Part shown: one piece after another, positions 1 through 8,766 of the stretch
Layout: each line of letters opens with the position of its first letter
How positions within the stretch are numbered: position 1 is the first letter of the stretch
DNA from: Salinarimonas sp051117315
GTDB taxonomy: Bacteria > Pseudomonadota > Alphaproteobacteria > Rhizobiales > Beijerinckiaceae
Assembly: GCA_051117315.1 (NCBI GenBank)
Contig: JBNPEA010000105.1
Span: forward strand, 1-10,692
DNA length: 10,692 nt
Direction: 5' to 3'
Program-made: the position numbers and the translations under genes
Notes under the pieces: generated by a model
What the model saw: the letters and a program-made list of their open reading frames with translations, nothing else
Databases searched by the model: none
What the model was told of the DNA's origin: nothing

Positions 1-990
1 CATGCCAAGCTCGTCATCATCGGGTCCGGTCCCGCCGGCTACACCGCCGCGATCTACGCCGCGCGCGCCATGCTGGAGCCGGTCCTGATCTCCGGCATGC
101 AGCCGGGCGGGCAGCTGACCATCACCACCGACGTCGAGAACTACCCCGGCTTCGCCGACGTCATCCAGGGGCCCTGGCTGATGGACCAGATGCGCGCCCA
201 GGCCGAGCACGTCGGCACGCGGACGGTCTCCGACTACGTCTCGAAGGTCGACCTGTCGAGCCGCCCCTACCGGCTCGAGTGCGATTCGGGCGACGTCTAT
301 CTCGCCGACGCCCTCGTCATCGCGACCGGCGCGCAGGCGAAGTGGCTCGGCCTGCCCTCGGAGGAGACGTTCCAGGGCGCCGGCGTCTCCGCCTGCGCCA
401 CCTGCGACGGCTTCTTCTTCCGCGGCAAGGAGGTCGTCGTCGTCGGCGGCGGCAATACCGCGGTCGAGGAGGCGCTGTATCTCGCCAATCTCGCGTCCAA
501 GGTCACCCTGGTCCACCGCCGCGATTCGCTGCGTGCCGAGAAGATCCTGCAGGACCGGCTCTTCGCCCACCCGAAGGTGGAGGTGCGCTGGAACGCCGCC
601 GTCGAGGAGATCTGCGGCGGCGGCACGCCGCGCGGGGTCACCCACGTGCGGCTGAAGGACACCACGACGGGCGCGACCGACGAGGTGCGCACCGACGGCG
701 TCTTCATCGCGATCGGCCACAAGCCGGCGACCGAGCTGTTCCAGGGCCAGCTGCCGATGAAGCAGGGCGGCTATCTCGTGGTCGAGCCCGGCACGACGCG
801 GACGGCGATCCCCGGCGTCTTCGCCGCCGGTGACGTCGCCGACGACGTCTACCGCCAGGCGGTCACCGCCGCGGGGCTCGGCTGCATGGCGGCGCTCGAG
901 GCGGAGAAGTTCCTGGCCGAGCACGCCGCCGACCCGGCGGTGCGCGCCGAGGAGAAGAAGCACGAGCAGATGCTCGGGGCGTGGGAGTGA
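1..990 (+). CDS. trxB: Thioredoxin reductase (NADPH), 5' end cut off by the window edge
   Basis: Cytoplasmic FAD enzyme that passes electrons from NADPH to thioredoxin. The reading frame is open from base 1, and the first visible residues form the FAD-binding GSGPAGYTAAIYAARA strand-turn-helix, so only about 8-12 N-terminal codons should be missing; the ATG at 70 is internal, not the start. The redox-active CATC motif (cysteine codons at 394 and 403, followed by DG) is the low-molecular-weight thioredoxin reductase signature. The NADPH-binding VVGGGNTAVEEALYL follows at about 442-486, and the C-terminal FAD motif GVFAAGDVADDVYRQAVTAAG lies at about 814-873. The stretch QPGGQLTITTDVENYPGF is highly typical of alphaproteobacterial TrxB. 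The stop at 988-990 almost abuts the next gene, so the two are probably cotranscribed. Family assignment is secure; no trxA is visible here. Confidence 0.96.
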   Translation, partial: HAKLVIIGSGPAGYTAAIYAARAMLEPVLISGMQPGGQLTITTDVENYPGFADVIQGPWLMDQMRAQAEHVGTRTVSDYVSKVDLSSRPYRLECDSGDVYLADALVIATGAQAKWLGLPSEETFQGAGVSACATCDGFFFRGKEVVVVGGGNTAVEEALYLANLASKVTLVHRRDSLRAEKILQDRLFAHPKVEVRWNAAVEEICGGGTPRGVTHVRLKDTTTGATDEVRTDGVFIAIGHKPATELFQGQLPMKQGGYLVVEPGTTRTAIPGVFAAGDVADDVYRQAVTAAGLGCMAALEAEKFLAEHAADPAVRAEEKKHEQMLGAWE

Positions 991-995
991 GCCGG

Positions 996-1691
996 ATGGC
1001 CGAGCCTCTCATCCTCGTTCCCGGGCTCGCCTGCGACGCGCGCCTGTTCGCGCCGCAGATCGCGGCGCTCTCGTCCGGGCGCACGGTGATCGTGCCGGAC
1101 GTCTCCGGCGCGGACACCCTCGCGGCGCTCGCCGCCGGCGTGCTGGCGCAGGCGCCGCCGGCCTTCGCGCTGGCGGGCCTCTCGATGGGCGGGATCGTGG
1201 CGATGGAGATGGCCCGCCAGGCGCCCGATCGCGTGCATCGCCTCGCCCTCCTGGACACCGACCCCCGCGCCGATTCGCCGGGCGTGCGCGCCATGCGCGA
1301 AGCGCAGATCGCCGAGGTCGAGGCGGGCGGCCTCGACACGGTGCTGCGCCGGGACCTGCAGCCGCTGTTCCTGCACGGCGAGAGCACGCGCGAGGACATC
1401 CGCGCGCTGATGCTCGCCATGGCGCACGACCTCGGCCCCGACGCCTTCGTGCGCCAGTCCCGCGCGCTCGCGAGCCGGGACGGCCAGGAGGAGACGCTGC
1501 GCGCCTATCGCGGCCCCGCCCTCGTCCTGTGCGGCGAGGACGACCGGCTCTGCCCGGTCAAGCGCCACACGCTGATGCACGAGCTCCTCGCCGGCTCGAC
1601 CCTCGAGATCGTCCCCCGTGCCGGCCACCTGCCGACGCTGGAGACGCCCGACGCCGTGAACGCGGCGCTGGCGCGCTGGCTCGCCGCCTGA
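996..1691 (+). CDS. Alpha/beta-fold hydrolase, substrate unknown
   Basis: A compact 231-residue alpha/beta hydrolase. Visible catalytic elements are the nucleophile elbow GLSMGG (Ser63), the acid in GEDDRLCP (Asp183) and the histidine in RAGHLPTLETPD (His211), in the right order and spacing for a Ser-Asp-His triad. The N-terminal LILVPGLACDARLF is the usual first strand and oxyanion-hole region. It has no signal peptide, so it is probably cytoplasmic. I chose the ATG at 996 because GGGAG (983-987) lies 8 bases upstream. GTG codons at 981 and 987 are in frame and would overlap the trxB stop; the one at 987 would make a GTGA junction. The gene follows trxB within 5 bp and ends 10 bp before the end of the converging guanine deaminase gene. 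Substrate (ester, lactone or other) cannot be read from sequence; homologues are often annotated generically. Confidence 0.9.
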   Translation: MAEPLILVPGLACDARLFAPQIAALSSGRTVIVPDVSGADTLAALAAGVLAQAPPAFALAGLSMGGIVAMEMARQAPDRVHRLALLDTDPRADSPGVRAMREAQIAEVEAGGLDTVLRRDLQPLFLHGESTREDIRALMLAMAHDLGPDAFVRQSRALASRDGQEETLRAYRGPALVLCGEDDRLCPVKRHTLMHELLAGSTLEIVPRAGHLPTLETPDAVNAALARWLAA

Positions 1692-1701
1692 GGCGGGGGG
1701 C

Positions 1702-2184
1702 TCAGTACTCGATCTTGTCGGGCTTCTCCAGCCAGGCCCGGAACACGGCCTTCGCCTCGTCGAGCGGCAGGTGCTCGGCCGGGAGCGCACGGGCGGCGGG
1801 GTCCTTGGGCATCTCGTCGTAGATGAAGGCGTCGTCGAAGCCGATGGCGGCGGCCTCGGCGCGGGTGTTGGCGTAGACGATACGGTCGACGCGAGCCCAG
1901 AAGGCGGAGGCGAGGCACATCGGGCAGGGCTCGCAGCTCGTGTAGAGCGTCGCGCCGCGGAGGCTGAAGTCCCCCACCGCCGTGCAGGCACGCCGGATCG
2001 CCATGACCTCGGCGTGCGCGGTGGGGTCGTTGGCCGAGGTGACCTCGTTCCAGCCTTCGGCGAGCACCTCCCCGTCGCGCACGATCACCGCCCCGAAGGG
2101 CCCGCCCTCGCCCGTCTCCATGTGGGCGCGCGAGAGCGCCACGGCGCGGGCGAGAAAGCGGCGGTCGGTGTCGGGGTCGGTCAT
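1702..2184 (-). CDS. guaD: Guanine deaminase, cytidine-deaminase-fold (GuaD type)
   Basis: A 160-residue zinc deaminase of the CMP/dCMP deaminase superfamily. The zinc site is plain: HAE at residues 57-59 (His57 ligand, Glu59 proton shuttle) and PCPMC at 86-90 (Cys87 and Cys90 ligands). The flanking segments GGPFGAVIV, NDPTAHAEV, LYTSCEPCPMCL and GFDDAFIYDE, and the C-terminal KIEY, resemble Bacillus GuaD much more than the tRNA adenosine deaminase TadA. GuaD hydrolyses guanine to xanthine and ammonia. That fits its place as the last gene of a xanthine dehydrogenase operon, where its product is the dehydrogenase's substrate. The start ATG overlaps the xdhC stop in an ATGA junction (2181-2184), implying translational coupling. 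TadA-like or other nucleobase deaminase activity is the alternative, but context favours guanine. Confidence 0.92.
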   Translation of the reverse strand: MTDPDTDRRFLARAVALSRAHMETGEGGPFGAVIVRDGEVLAEGWNEVTSANDPTAHAEVMAIRRACTAVGDFSLRGATLYTSCEPCPMCLASAFWARVDRIVYANTRAEAAAIGFDDAFIYDEMPKDPAARALPAEHLPLDEAKAVFRAWLEKPDKIEY

Positions 2185-3251
2185 GGGTCGTGTCCGGCGT
2201 GGGCGGCCGGGGGCGCGCGTTCCCGGGCCTGGAGGAGCTGGGCCGCCGTGGCGGCGGCGATGCTGGCGGGGTCCTTCGCCCGGATGCCGGGCAGGCCGAT
2301 GGGGCAGGCGAGCGCGGCGATGCGGGTCTCGGGCAGGCCGATCTCGCGGAAGCGCCGCTCGAAGCGTGCGCGCTTGGTGGCCGAGCCGATCAGCCCGACG
2401 AAGGGGAGATCCGCACGCCCGAGCGCGGCCGCCGTGAGCGCCATGTCGAGCGGGTGCGAATGGGTCATCACCAGCACGAAGGCGCCGGGCGGCGCATCGG
2501 CGATCTCGCGGCCGGGCTCGTCGGTGTGGATCGCCGTGGCGTTCGCCGGAACGTGGGCGGGAAAGGCGTCGGCGCGGCCGTCGACCCAGCGGACGCAAAA
2601 CGGCAGCGGCGCCGAGGCCAGCACGAGCGCCCGGCCGACATGGCCCGCTCCGAACAGGAGGAGCGGCGTCGGCGCCGGCCCGGTCTCCTCGATCCAGGCT
2701 ACCGAAGCGTCGGCCGCCTCGACACCTCCCCGCAGGGGAGGTCGGCGGCCCGCAGGGCCGACGGGTGGGGGCGAACGGTCGAGCGGCTCGCCCCCACCGG
2801 GCCGGGCTTCGCCCGGCCCACCTCCCCTGCGGGGAGGTATCGGCGTCGGCACCCGCACCACACGTCCGTCGGCGCCCATCCGCGCGGTGAGCGGCCGCCC
2901 CTCCGCCGCCGCCTCCGCGATCATGCGCAGCACGTCCAGATCCCGCGCATCGAACGTCTCGATCGTCACCACCGCGCGGCCGCCGCAGCATTGGCCGAGG
3001 TCCGGCCCGAGCGCCATGTCGAGGCGCCGCATCGGCCCGCGGCCGTCGGCCAGCGCGGCGCGGGCGTCCGCCAGCGCCCGCCATTCCAGCTCGCCGCCGC
3101 CGATCGTGCCGTGGAACGCCCCGTCCGGCCGCACGGCCATCGCCGCGCCGGCCTCGCGCGGGGCGGAGCCCCGGACCTCGGCCACGCGCACGAGCGCCGC
3201 CGCGCCGTGGGCGGCGACGAGATCGGCGAGGCGGGCGTAGGCGCTGGTCAC
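2181..3251 (-). CDS. xdhC: Xanthine dehydrogenase accessory protein XdhC, with an in-frame repeat insertion
   Basis: XdhC binds the molybdenum cofactor and promotes its sulfuration and insertion into XdhB; it is not part of the mature enzyme. The protein is 356 residues from a GTG start that overlaps the xdhB stop (GTGA, 3248-3251). The N-terminal XdhC/CoxI domain carries the GSAPREAGAAMAV and GTIGGGELEW segments and the LGQCCGG cysteine motif (Cys88-Cys89). The C-terminal Rossmann domain begins at LLLFGAGHVGRALV (about 187-200) and includes VMTHSHPLD and the FVGLIGSATKRARF region. Between the domains, residues about 138-176 are low-complexity Gly/Pro/Arg and are encoded by the palindromic element at 2724-2838. 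The reading frame survives, and the insertion sits in an interdomain linker, so the protein is probably still functional. The frame stays open upstream into xdhB, but that part is only the antiphase of xdhB and no fusion is implied. Confidence 0.93.
   Translation of the reverse strand: MTSAYARLADLVAAHGAAALVRVAEVRGSAPREAGAAMAVRPDGAFHGTIGGGELEWRALADARAALADGRGPMRRLDMALGPDLGQCCGGRAVVTIETFDARDLDVLRMIAEAAAEGRPLTARMGADGRVVRVPTPIPPRRGGGPGEARPGGGEPLDRSPPPVGPAGRRPPLRGGVEAADASVAWIEETGPAPTPLLLFGAGHVGRALVLASAPLPFCVRWVDGRADAFPAHVPANATAIHTDEPGREIADAPPGAFVLVMTHSHPLDMALTAAALGRADLPFVGLIGSATKRARFERRFREIGLPETRIAALACPIGLPGIRAKDPASIAAATAAQLLQARERAPPAAHAGHDP
2724..2838. repeat. Composite palindromic repeat (about 115 bp) inside xdhC
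   Basis: The unit is bounded by two 19-bp copies of ACCTCCCC-N3-GGGGAGGT (2724-2742 with spacer GCA, 2820-2838 with spacer TGC). Each is nearly palindromic, and the two are exact reverse complements of each other. Inside are further perfect stems: CGGCCC-GCA-GGGCCG (2746-2760), GGTGGGGGCGA paired with TCGCCCCCACC (2764-2774 with 2788-2798), and GGGCCGGGC-TTC-GCCCGGCCC (2799-2819). Every part of the unit therefore folds on itself, as in REP/BIME-like or other short palindromic elements. It has no coding capacity of its own and is probably spread by a transposase or RAYT-type enzyme encoded elsewhere. In the xdhC frame it is read as residues about 138-176 with no stop. I see no second copy in this window. 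Confidence 0.88.
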
Positions 3252-5608
3252 CCGATCGCTCGCTCGGGCAGCGGCCGGCCGCGCAGGGCCTGGCAGGCGC
3301 GCAGCACCGCCTCCGGCGTCGCCGGCGCGTCGAGCGGCACGGGCTCGCCGGGATCGAGCGCGTGCACCGCGTCCGCGAGCGCGCAGAAGACGCTGTTCGC
3401 CAGCATGATCGGCGGCTCGCCCACCGCCTTCGAGCGGTAGATCGTCTCCTCCCGGTTGGCGTTGGGGAAGAGCGCCACGCGGAACGCCTCGGGCACGTCG
3501 GACGCCACCGGGATCTTGTAGGTCGACGGCGCGTGCGTGCGCAGCCGGCCGGCTCCGGCGGCGTAGACCAGCTCCTCCGTGGTCAGCCACCCCATGCCCT
3601 GCACGAAGCCGCCCTCGATCTGGCCGATGTCGATCGCCGGGTTGATGGATTTGCCCACGTCGTGGAGGATGTCCACGCGGGTCACCTCGTACTCGCCGGT
3701 GAGCGTGTCGACGACCACCTCCGAGCAGGCGGCGCCGAAGGCGAAGTAGAGGAACGGGCGGCCCTTCGCCTGCACGCGATCCCACGAGATGTTCGGCGTC
3801 TTGTAGAACCCCGCCTCCGAGAGGTGGACGCGGTGGAGCACGCAATCCTTCGCCAGCTCGCCGAAGGTCAGGCTCTCGTTGCCGGCGAAGACCCGGTCGT
3901 CGCGGAAGGTCACCTCCTCGGCGGCGACGCCGAAGCGCTCCGCCGCCCGCGCCGCCATCCGTGCCTTGATCTTGCCGGCCGCGATCCGCGCGGCCATGCC
4001 GTTGAGGTCGGTGCCCGAGGAGGCGGCGGTGGGCGCGGTGTTGGGGACCTTGGCCGTCGAGGTCGCGGTGATCCGCACGCGCTCGATGGCGATGCCGAAC
4101 TCCTCCGCTACCACCTGGGCGATCTTCTGGTAGAGCCCCTGCCCCATCTCGGTGCCGCCGTGGTTCAGGTGGACCGAGCCGTCCTGGTAGACGTGCACCA
4201 GGGCCCCGGCCTGGTTCAGGTGCATCAGGGTGAAGGAGATGCCGAACTTCACGGGCGTGAGGCTGATGCCCTTCTTGAGGATTTTCGAGCGGCCGTTGAA
4301 GGCGGCGATCGCCGCGCGGCGGCTGCGGTACTCACTGGTGCGCTCGAGCGTCTCGACGATCGCGCGCAGCGTGTCCGTCTCCTCCACGGTCTGGCCGTAG
4401 GGCGTGACGTCGCGGCCGGGGCGGTAGAGGTTGGCGTAGCGCACGTCGAGCGGGTCGCGGCCGGTCGCCCAGGCGATGCGGTCCATGACGTGCTCGATCA
4501 TCAGCATGCCCTGCGGGCCGCCGAAGCCGCGGAAGGCCGTGTTCGAGACGGTGTTGGTGAGCAGCCGGCGCGTGTCGATGCGCACGGCGGGGAAGTAGTA
4601 CGCGTTGTCCGTGTGGAACATCGTGCGGTCGACGACGCCCTGGGACAGGTCCGCCGAGTAGCCGCAGCGCGCGTTGTGCGTCACCGCGAAGCCGGCGATC
4701 GCACCCTCGCCGTCGAAGCCCACCCGCCAGTCGCAGCGGAAGTCGTGGCGCTTGCCGGTGAGCGCGAAGTCGTCGTCGCGGTCGAGCCGCACCTTGCAGG
4801 GGCGCTTCGTCAGATGCGCGCCGAGCGCGGCGATGGCCGCCCATTGCGTGGCCTGGCTCTCCTTGCCGCCGAAGCCGCCACCCATGCGGCGCACCTCGCA
4901 GGTGACGAAGGCGTCGGGAATGCCGAGCACGCGGGCGATCACGTGCTGCACCTCGGTCGGGTGCTGGGTCGAGGAGAGGACGTGGACGTCCCCCTCCTCG
5001 CCGGGCGTGGCGAGCGCCGCCTGGCCCTCGAGATAGAAGTGCTCCTGCCCGCCGATGCGCAGGCTCCCCTCCAGCCGATGCGGCGCGCCGGCGAGGGCGG
5101 GCTCCACCTCGCCGCGGCCGAAGCCGTAGTCCGGCAGCACGGTCTCCGCGCGGGCGAGCGCGTCCTCCACCGTGACGCTGGGGCGCTCCTCGTCGATCTC
5201 GACCACCGCCTTGGCGGCGGCGCGCCGCGCCGCGTCGCGGGTCTCGGCCAGGACCGCGAACAGCGCCTGGCCGTGGAAGGCCACCCGGTCGGTCGCGAAC
5301 ATCGGGTCGTCGCCCATGGCGGGGGAGACGTCGTTCGCGCCGGGGATGTCGGCGGCGGTGAGCACCCGGACGACGCCGGGATAGGCGCGCACGGCGGCGA
5401 GGTCGAGGCCGCGGATCGCGCCACGCGCCTTGGGCGACAGGCCGATCGCGACCTGCAGCGTGCCCGCCGGCTCGCGCACGTCGTCGACATACTCGGCCGT
5501 GCCCTGGACATGCCGGCGCGCCGAATCGTGCGGCAGCGGCTTGCGCACGTGGCGCAAGGGCTCGGAATCGTCGGGCGAGGCGTCCTCGGGATCGTGGCGG
5601 ATGTTCAT
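3248..5608 (-). CDS. xdhB: Xanthine dehydrogenase, molybdopterin-binding subunit
   Basis: Catalytic large subunit (786 residues, normal length for bacterial XdhB) of the cytoplasmic (alpha-beta)2 enzyme that hydroxylates hypoxanthine to xanthine and xanthine to urate. The N-terminal HDSARRHVQGTAEYVDD is the start of the aldehyde oxidase/xanthine dehydrogenase a/b hammerhead domain. Molybdenum-cofactor and substrate residues can be placed: GGQEHFYLEGQ (about 186-196), RRMGGGFGGKE ending in Glu250, Arg328 (DRTMFHTDN), SNTAFRGFGGPQG (about 355-367), GTEMGQGLYQK, and the catalytic Glu731 in AVGEPPIMLANS. By motif alignment Glu250, Arg328 and Glu731 correspond to Rhodobacter capsulatus XdhB Glu232, Arg310 and Glu730, which identifies a purine-specific enzyme rather than a generic aldehyde or CO dehydrogenase. 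The start ATG is preceded by GAGAGA. It lies 31 bp after xdhA and its stop overlaps xdhC. Confidence 0.97.
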   Translation of the reverse strand: MNIRHDPEDASPDDSEPLRHVRKPLPHDSARRHVQGTAEYVDDVREPAGTLQVAIGLSPKARGAIRGLDLAAVRAYPGVVRVLTAADIPGANDVSPAMGDDPMFATDRVAFHGQALFAVLAETRDAARRAAAKAVVEIDEERPSVTVEDALARAETVLPDYGFGRGEVEPALAGAPHRLEGSLRIGGQEHFYLEGQAALATPGEEGDVHVLSSTQHPTEVQHVIARVLGIPDAFVTCEVRRMGGGFGGKESQATQWAAIAALGAHLTKRPCKVRLDRDDDFALTGKRHDFRCDWRVGFDGEGAIAGFAVTHNARCGYSADLSQGVVDRTMFHTDNAYYFPAVRIDTRRLLTNTVSNTAFRGFGGPQGMLMIEHVMDRIAWATGRDPLDVRYANLYRPGRDVTPYGQTVEETDTLRAIVETLERTSEYRSRRAAIAAFNGRSKILKKGISLTPVKFGISFTLMHLNQAGALVHVYQDGSVHLNHGGTEMGQGLYQKIAQVVAEEFGIAIERVRITATSTAKVPNTAPTAASSGTDLNGMAARIAAGKIKARMAARAAERFGVAAEEVTFRDDRVFAGNESLTFGELAKDCVLHRVHLSEAGFYKTPNISWDRVQAKGRPFLYFAFGAACSEVVVDTLTGEYEVTRVDILHDVGKSINPAIDIGQIEGGFVQGMGWLTTEELVYAAGAGRLRTHAPSTYKIPVASDVPEAFRVALFPNANREETIYRSKAVGEPPIMLANSVFCALADAVHALDPGEPVPLDAPATPEAVLRACQALRGRPLPERAIG

Positions 5609-5639
5609 GCTCTCTCGGCTCTCGGCGGGACGCGGGCGA

Positions 5640-7163
<1,524 letters not shown>

Positions 7164-7218
7164 CGCCGCAGGATAGCGATTAGCGCGGGGAAGGGAACGG
7201 GGTCCGACGATGGCGGGC

Positions 7219-8073
7219 TCAGAGCGTCGCCACGATCTCCTCGACCCAGGCGACGACGGTCGCGAGGCGGGCGACCTCGCGCGCCTCCGGACGGACCAGA
7301 AGCCAAATCTCGCGCCCGGGCGGCGGCTCGTCGGTTTCGAGCCGCTCGAGCGACGGGTCGTTGTCCGCGAAGAAGATCGGCAGCAGCGCTATTCCGAGGC
7401 CCGCCCGCACGAGAGCGCCGAGGGTGCAGACGTCGGTCGCGACGGCGCGCGGAGGCACCGTCGCGCGCTCGTCGATCCACCGGGCCTGAAATCGGCGTCC
7501 GCGCGACCCTTCCAATCCGATCCAGTTCGGCCCCTGCTCCGACCCGGATCGGGCGTGCCGCGCCTGATAGACGCCGTAGCGCATGTGTCCGATCCGACGC
7601 GTCAACGCGCTCTGATCGCGCTCCGGCCGCGCGAGTCGCAGCGCGATGTCGGCCTGTCGCTGGACCACGCTCAGGTCCGCGGCCTCGGAGACGAGCTCGA
7701 CCGTCAGATCCGGGTGGCGCGAAAGCAGCGCGCCCAGAGCCGGCGCGAGAGCATGATCGACGATGACGGGGACGGAAGTGATGCGTACCGTACCCGCGAC
7801 GCGCGCGTCCGCACCGGCGGCCGCGCTCAAGCCGGTCTCGATCTCGACCTCCGCCCGTCCGAGCCTCGCGAGGAGCGCCGCACCTTCGGACGTGGGCCTT
7901 ATGCCGGAGGGCGTACGCGCGACAAGCTTCGCCCCGATCTTCGCTTCGAGGATGCTCAGCCGTCTGGCCACCGTGCTCTCGTCGACACCGAGCGCCCGCG
8001 CCGCAGCCACCATCGTCTCGGCGCGCGCGACGGCGAGCAGGATACGAAGATCGTTCCAGTTGGCGCCCCTCAT
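7219..8073 (-). CDS. LysR-family transcriptional regulator, probable regulator of the xdh genes
   Basis: A 284-residue LysR-type regulator. Residues 6-60 form the N-terminal winged helix-turn-helix (WNDLRILLAVARAET..AAARALGVDESTVARRLSILEAKIGAKLVART), followed by the effector-binding domain (from about residue 85; GTVRITSVPVIVDHALAP, then LVRAGLGIALLPIFFAD typical of subdomain closure). The start was set at 8073 because GGGGG lies 8 bases upstream and the usual LysR N-terminus begins there; the ATG at 8088 lacks such a site and the longer upstream frame has no LysR similarity. It is on the same strand as xdhA, 55 bp upstream, so it may be cotranscribed with it or share control, rather than being divergent as is common for LysR genes. 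The ligand is unknown; a purine or a purine breakdown product is inferred only from context. Confidence 0.93.
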   Translation of the reverse strand: MRGANWNDLRILLAVARAETMVAAARALGVDESTVARRLSILEAKIGAKLVARTPSGIRPTSEGAALLARLGRAEVEIETGLSAAAGADARVAGTVRITSVPVIVDHALAPALGALLSRHPDLTVELVSEAADLSVVQRQADIALRLARPERDQSALTRRIGHMRYGVYQARHARSGSEQGPNWIGLEGSRGRRFQARWIDERATVPPRAVATDVCTLGALVRAGLGIALLPIFFADNDPSLERLETDEPPPGREIWLLVRPEAREVARLATVVAWVEEIVATL

Positions 8074-8254
8074 TTCTACAGCCCCCATCCGCGACTTTGC
8101 CGTGCGGGGAGCGGCAGGACGCACGTGCACTTTAGTCGGCACATGCCGACGGGGAAATTGCGGCTTCTGAACGACCGTCATGTCAGTCGAGCCGGCACGG
8201 ATACGTGCTCCGGCATGGATATGCTTGCTGTTACAGTCCTCGGGGGTGAAAATC
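8074..8254. promoter_or_regulatory. Divergent intergenic region with two inverted repeats
   Basis: This 181-bp region separates the minus-strand LysR gene from the plus-strand small gene and must hold promoters for both. It is markedly less GC-rich than its surroundings. It contains a perfect dyad GTCGGCA-CA-TGCCGAC (8135-8150). A second dyad has a GCACG-GATA-CGTGC core (8195-8208) extended by GCCG/CGGC (8191-8194 with 8211-8214) across a two-base bulge. An 8-bp palindrome GCACGTGC lies at 8121-8128. These are candidate operators, for instance for LysR autoregulation, although neither dyad is an exact T-N11-A LysR box. TATGCT at 8220-8225 could be a -10 element for the small gene, but no good -35 partner is visible. 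Confidence 0.45.
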
Positions 8255-8617
8255 GTGAGTGTCGAGAGCAGTACTGAAGTGTCGACAGTGGCGTTTGCGC
8301 CAGAATATCTACTCACCGAGCTTCGATCGAACATGGGCGTCGTGTGCACGATCGAGGACATCGTGATGCGTGAGGGGGTCGGCTCCGGGTCGGAGGAGCA
8401 GGACCTCCGCAGGACTTGGGCACAGTGCGACGCCCTCGCCGAGCGGATCGCCGGTCTGCGGCCAGCGACGATGGAGGTCGTGCGGGCGAAAGCGGCCGCC
8501 TATCTCTGGCTGGAGGGATGGTGCGGGCCGCAGAGCGAGGAGATGCGTGCTCGGATCGTCGCGGAGGTCATGTCGTTTCTCGCGGGCGAGCCGCCGCCAG
8601 GAGCCGGGGACGCATGA
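8255..8617 (+). CDS. Small protein of unknown function (120 residues)
   Basis: I do not recognise a named family. The preferred start is the GTG at 8255, because GGGGGTGA (8242-8249) matches the GGAGGTGA ribosome-binding consensus at 7 of 8 bases and lies 5 bases upstream. GTG 8246 and ATG 8180 are in frame but lack such a site. The protein is soluble and mostly helical in character, with no signal peptide or membrane segment. Its middle part (RTWAQCDALAERIAGLRPATMEVVRAKAAAYLWLEG) loosely recalls small helical proteins common in alphaproteobacteria that have an aromatic residue, a short ERI-type helix, an ATT/ATM turn and an RAKA helix. It stands alone, with promoter region before it and a 216-bp leader after it. 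GC content is low in its first 90 bases, consistent with either weak constraint or recent acquisition. Confidence 0.7.
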   Translation: MSVESSTEVSTVAFAPEYLLTELRSNMGVVCTIEDIVMREGVGSGSEEQDLRRTWAQCDALAERIAGLRPATMEVVRAKAAAYLWLEGWCGPQSEEMRARIVAEVMSFLAGEPPPGAGDA

Positions 8618-8766
8618 CGCCACTGGGCCGCGAGGGCGCGAACGAGGCGCGCCGCGCTTCGTGTGGCACCAGGTTCGGGCGCGGTCTTCGAGCGCCTCGA
8701 CGCGGAGCGGCTGCCGGGAAATCTCCCACGCCGCCCTTGCACTCCCCCCCGAGAATCGCCACAACC

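Noticed and set aside
1692..1701. A bidirectional terminator between the converging hydrolase and guanine deaminase genes
   Set aside because: The gap is only 10 bp, with no inverted repeat or T run that I can see.
2724..2838. The nested hairpins as a transcription terminator between genes
   Set aside because: They lie inside the xdhC frame, lack T tracts, and two more genes of the operon follow. They behave as a repeat element, not a terminator.
1771..3240. Plus-strand open frame of 489 codons opposite guaD and xdhC
   Set aside because: Low-complexity Arg/Ser/Gly/Pro translation with no ribosome-binding site, running through the palindromic element; both minus-strand genes are well supported.
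2181..3845. A possible 554-residue fusion protein extending XdhC upstream
   Set aside because: The added 198 residues are the out-of-phase reading of the conserved end of xdhB. The GTG at 3251 gives the normal XdhC N-terminus and a GTGA overlap.
7219..8361. LysR protein with a 96-residue N-terminal extension
   Set aside because: The extension has no LysR similarity, covers the divergent promoter region and the start of the small gene, and the start at 8073 has a better ribosome-binding site.
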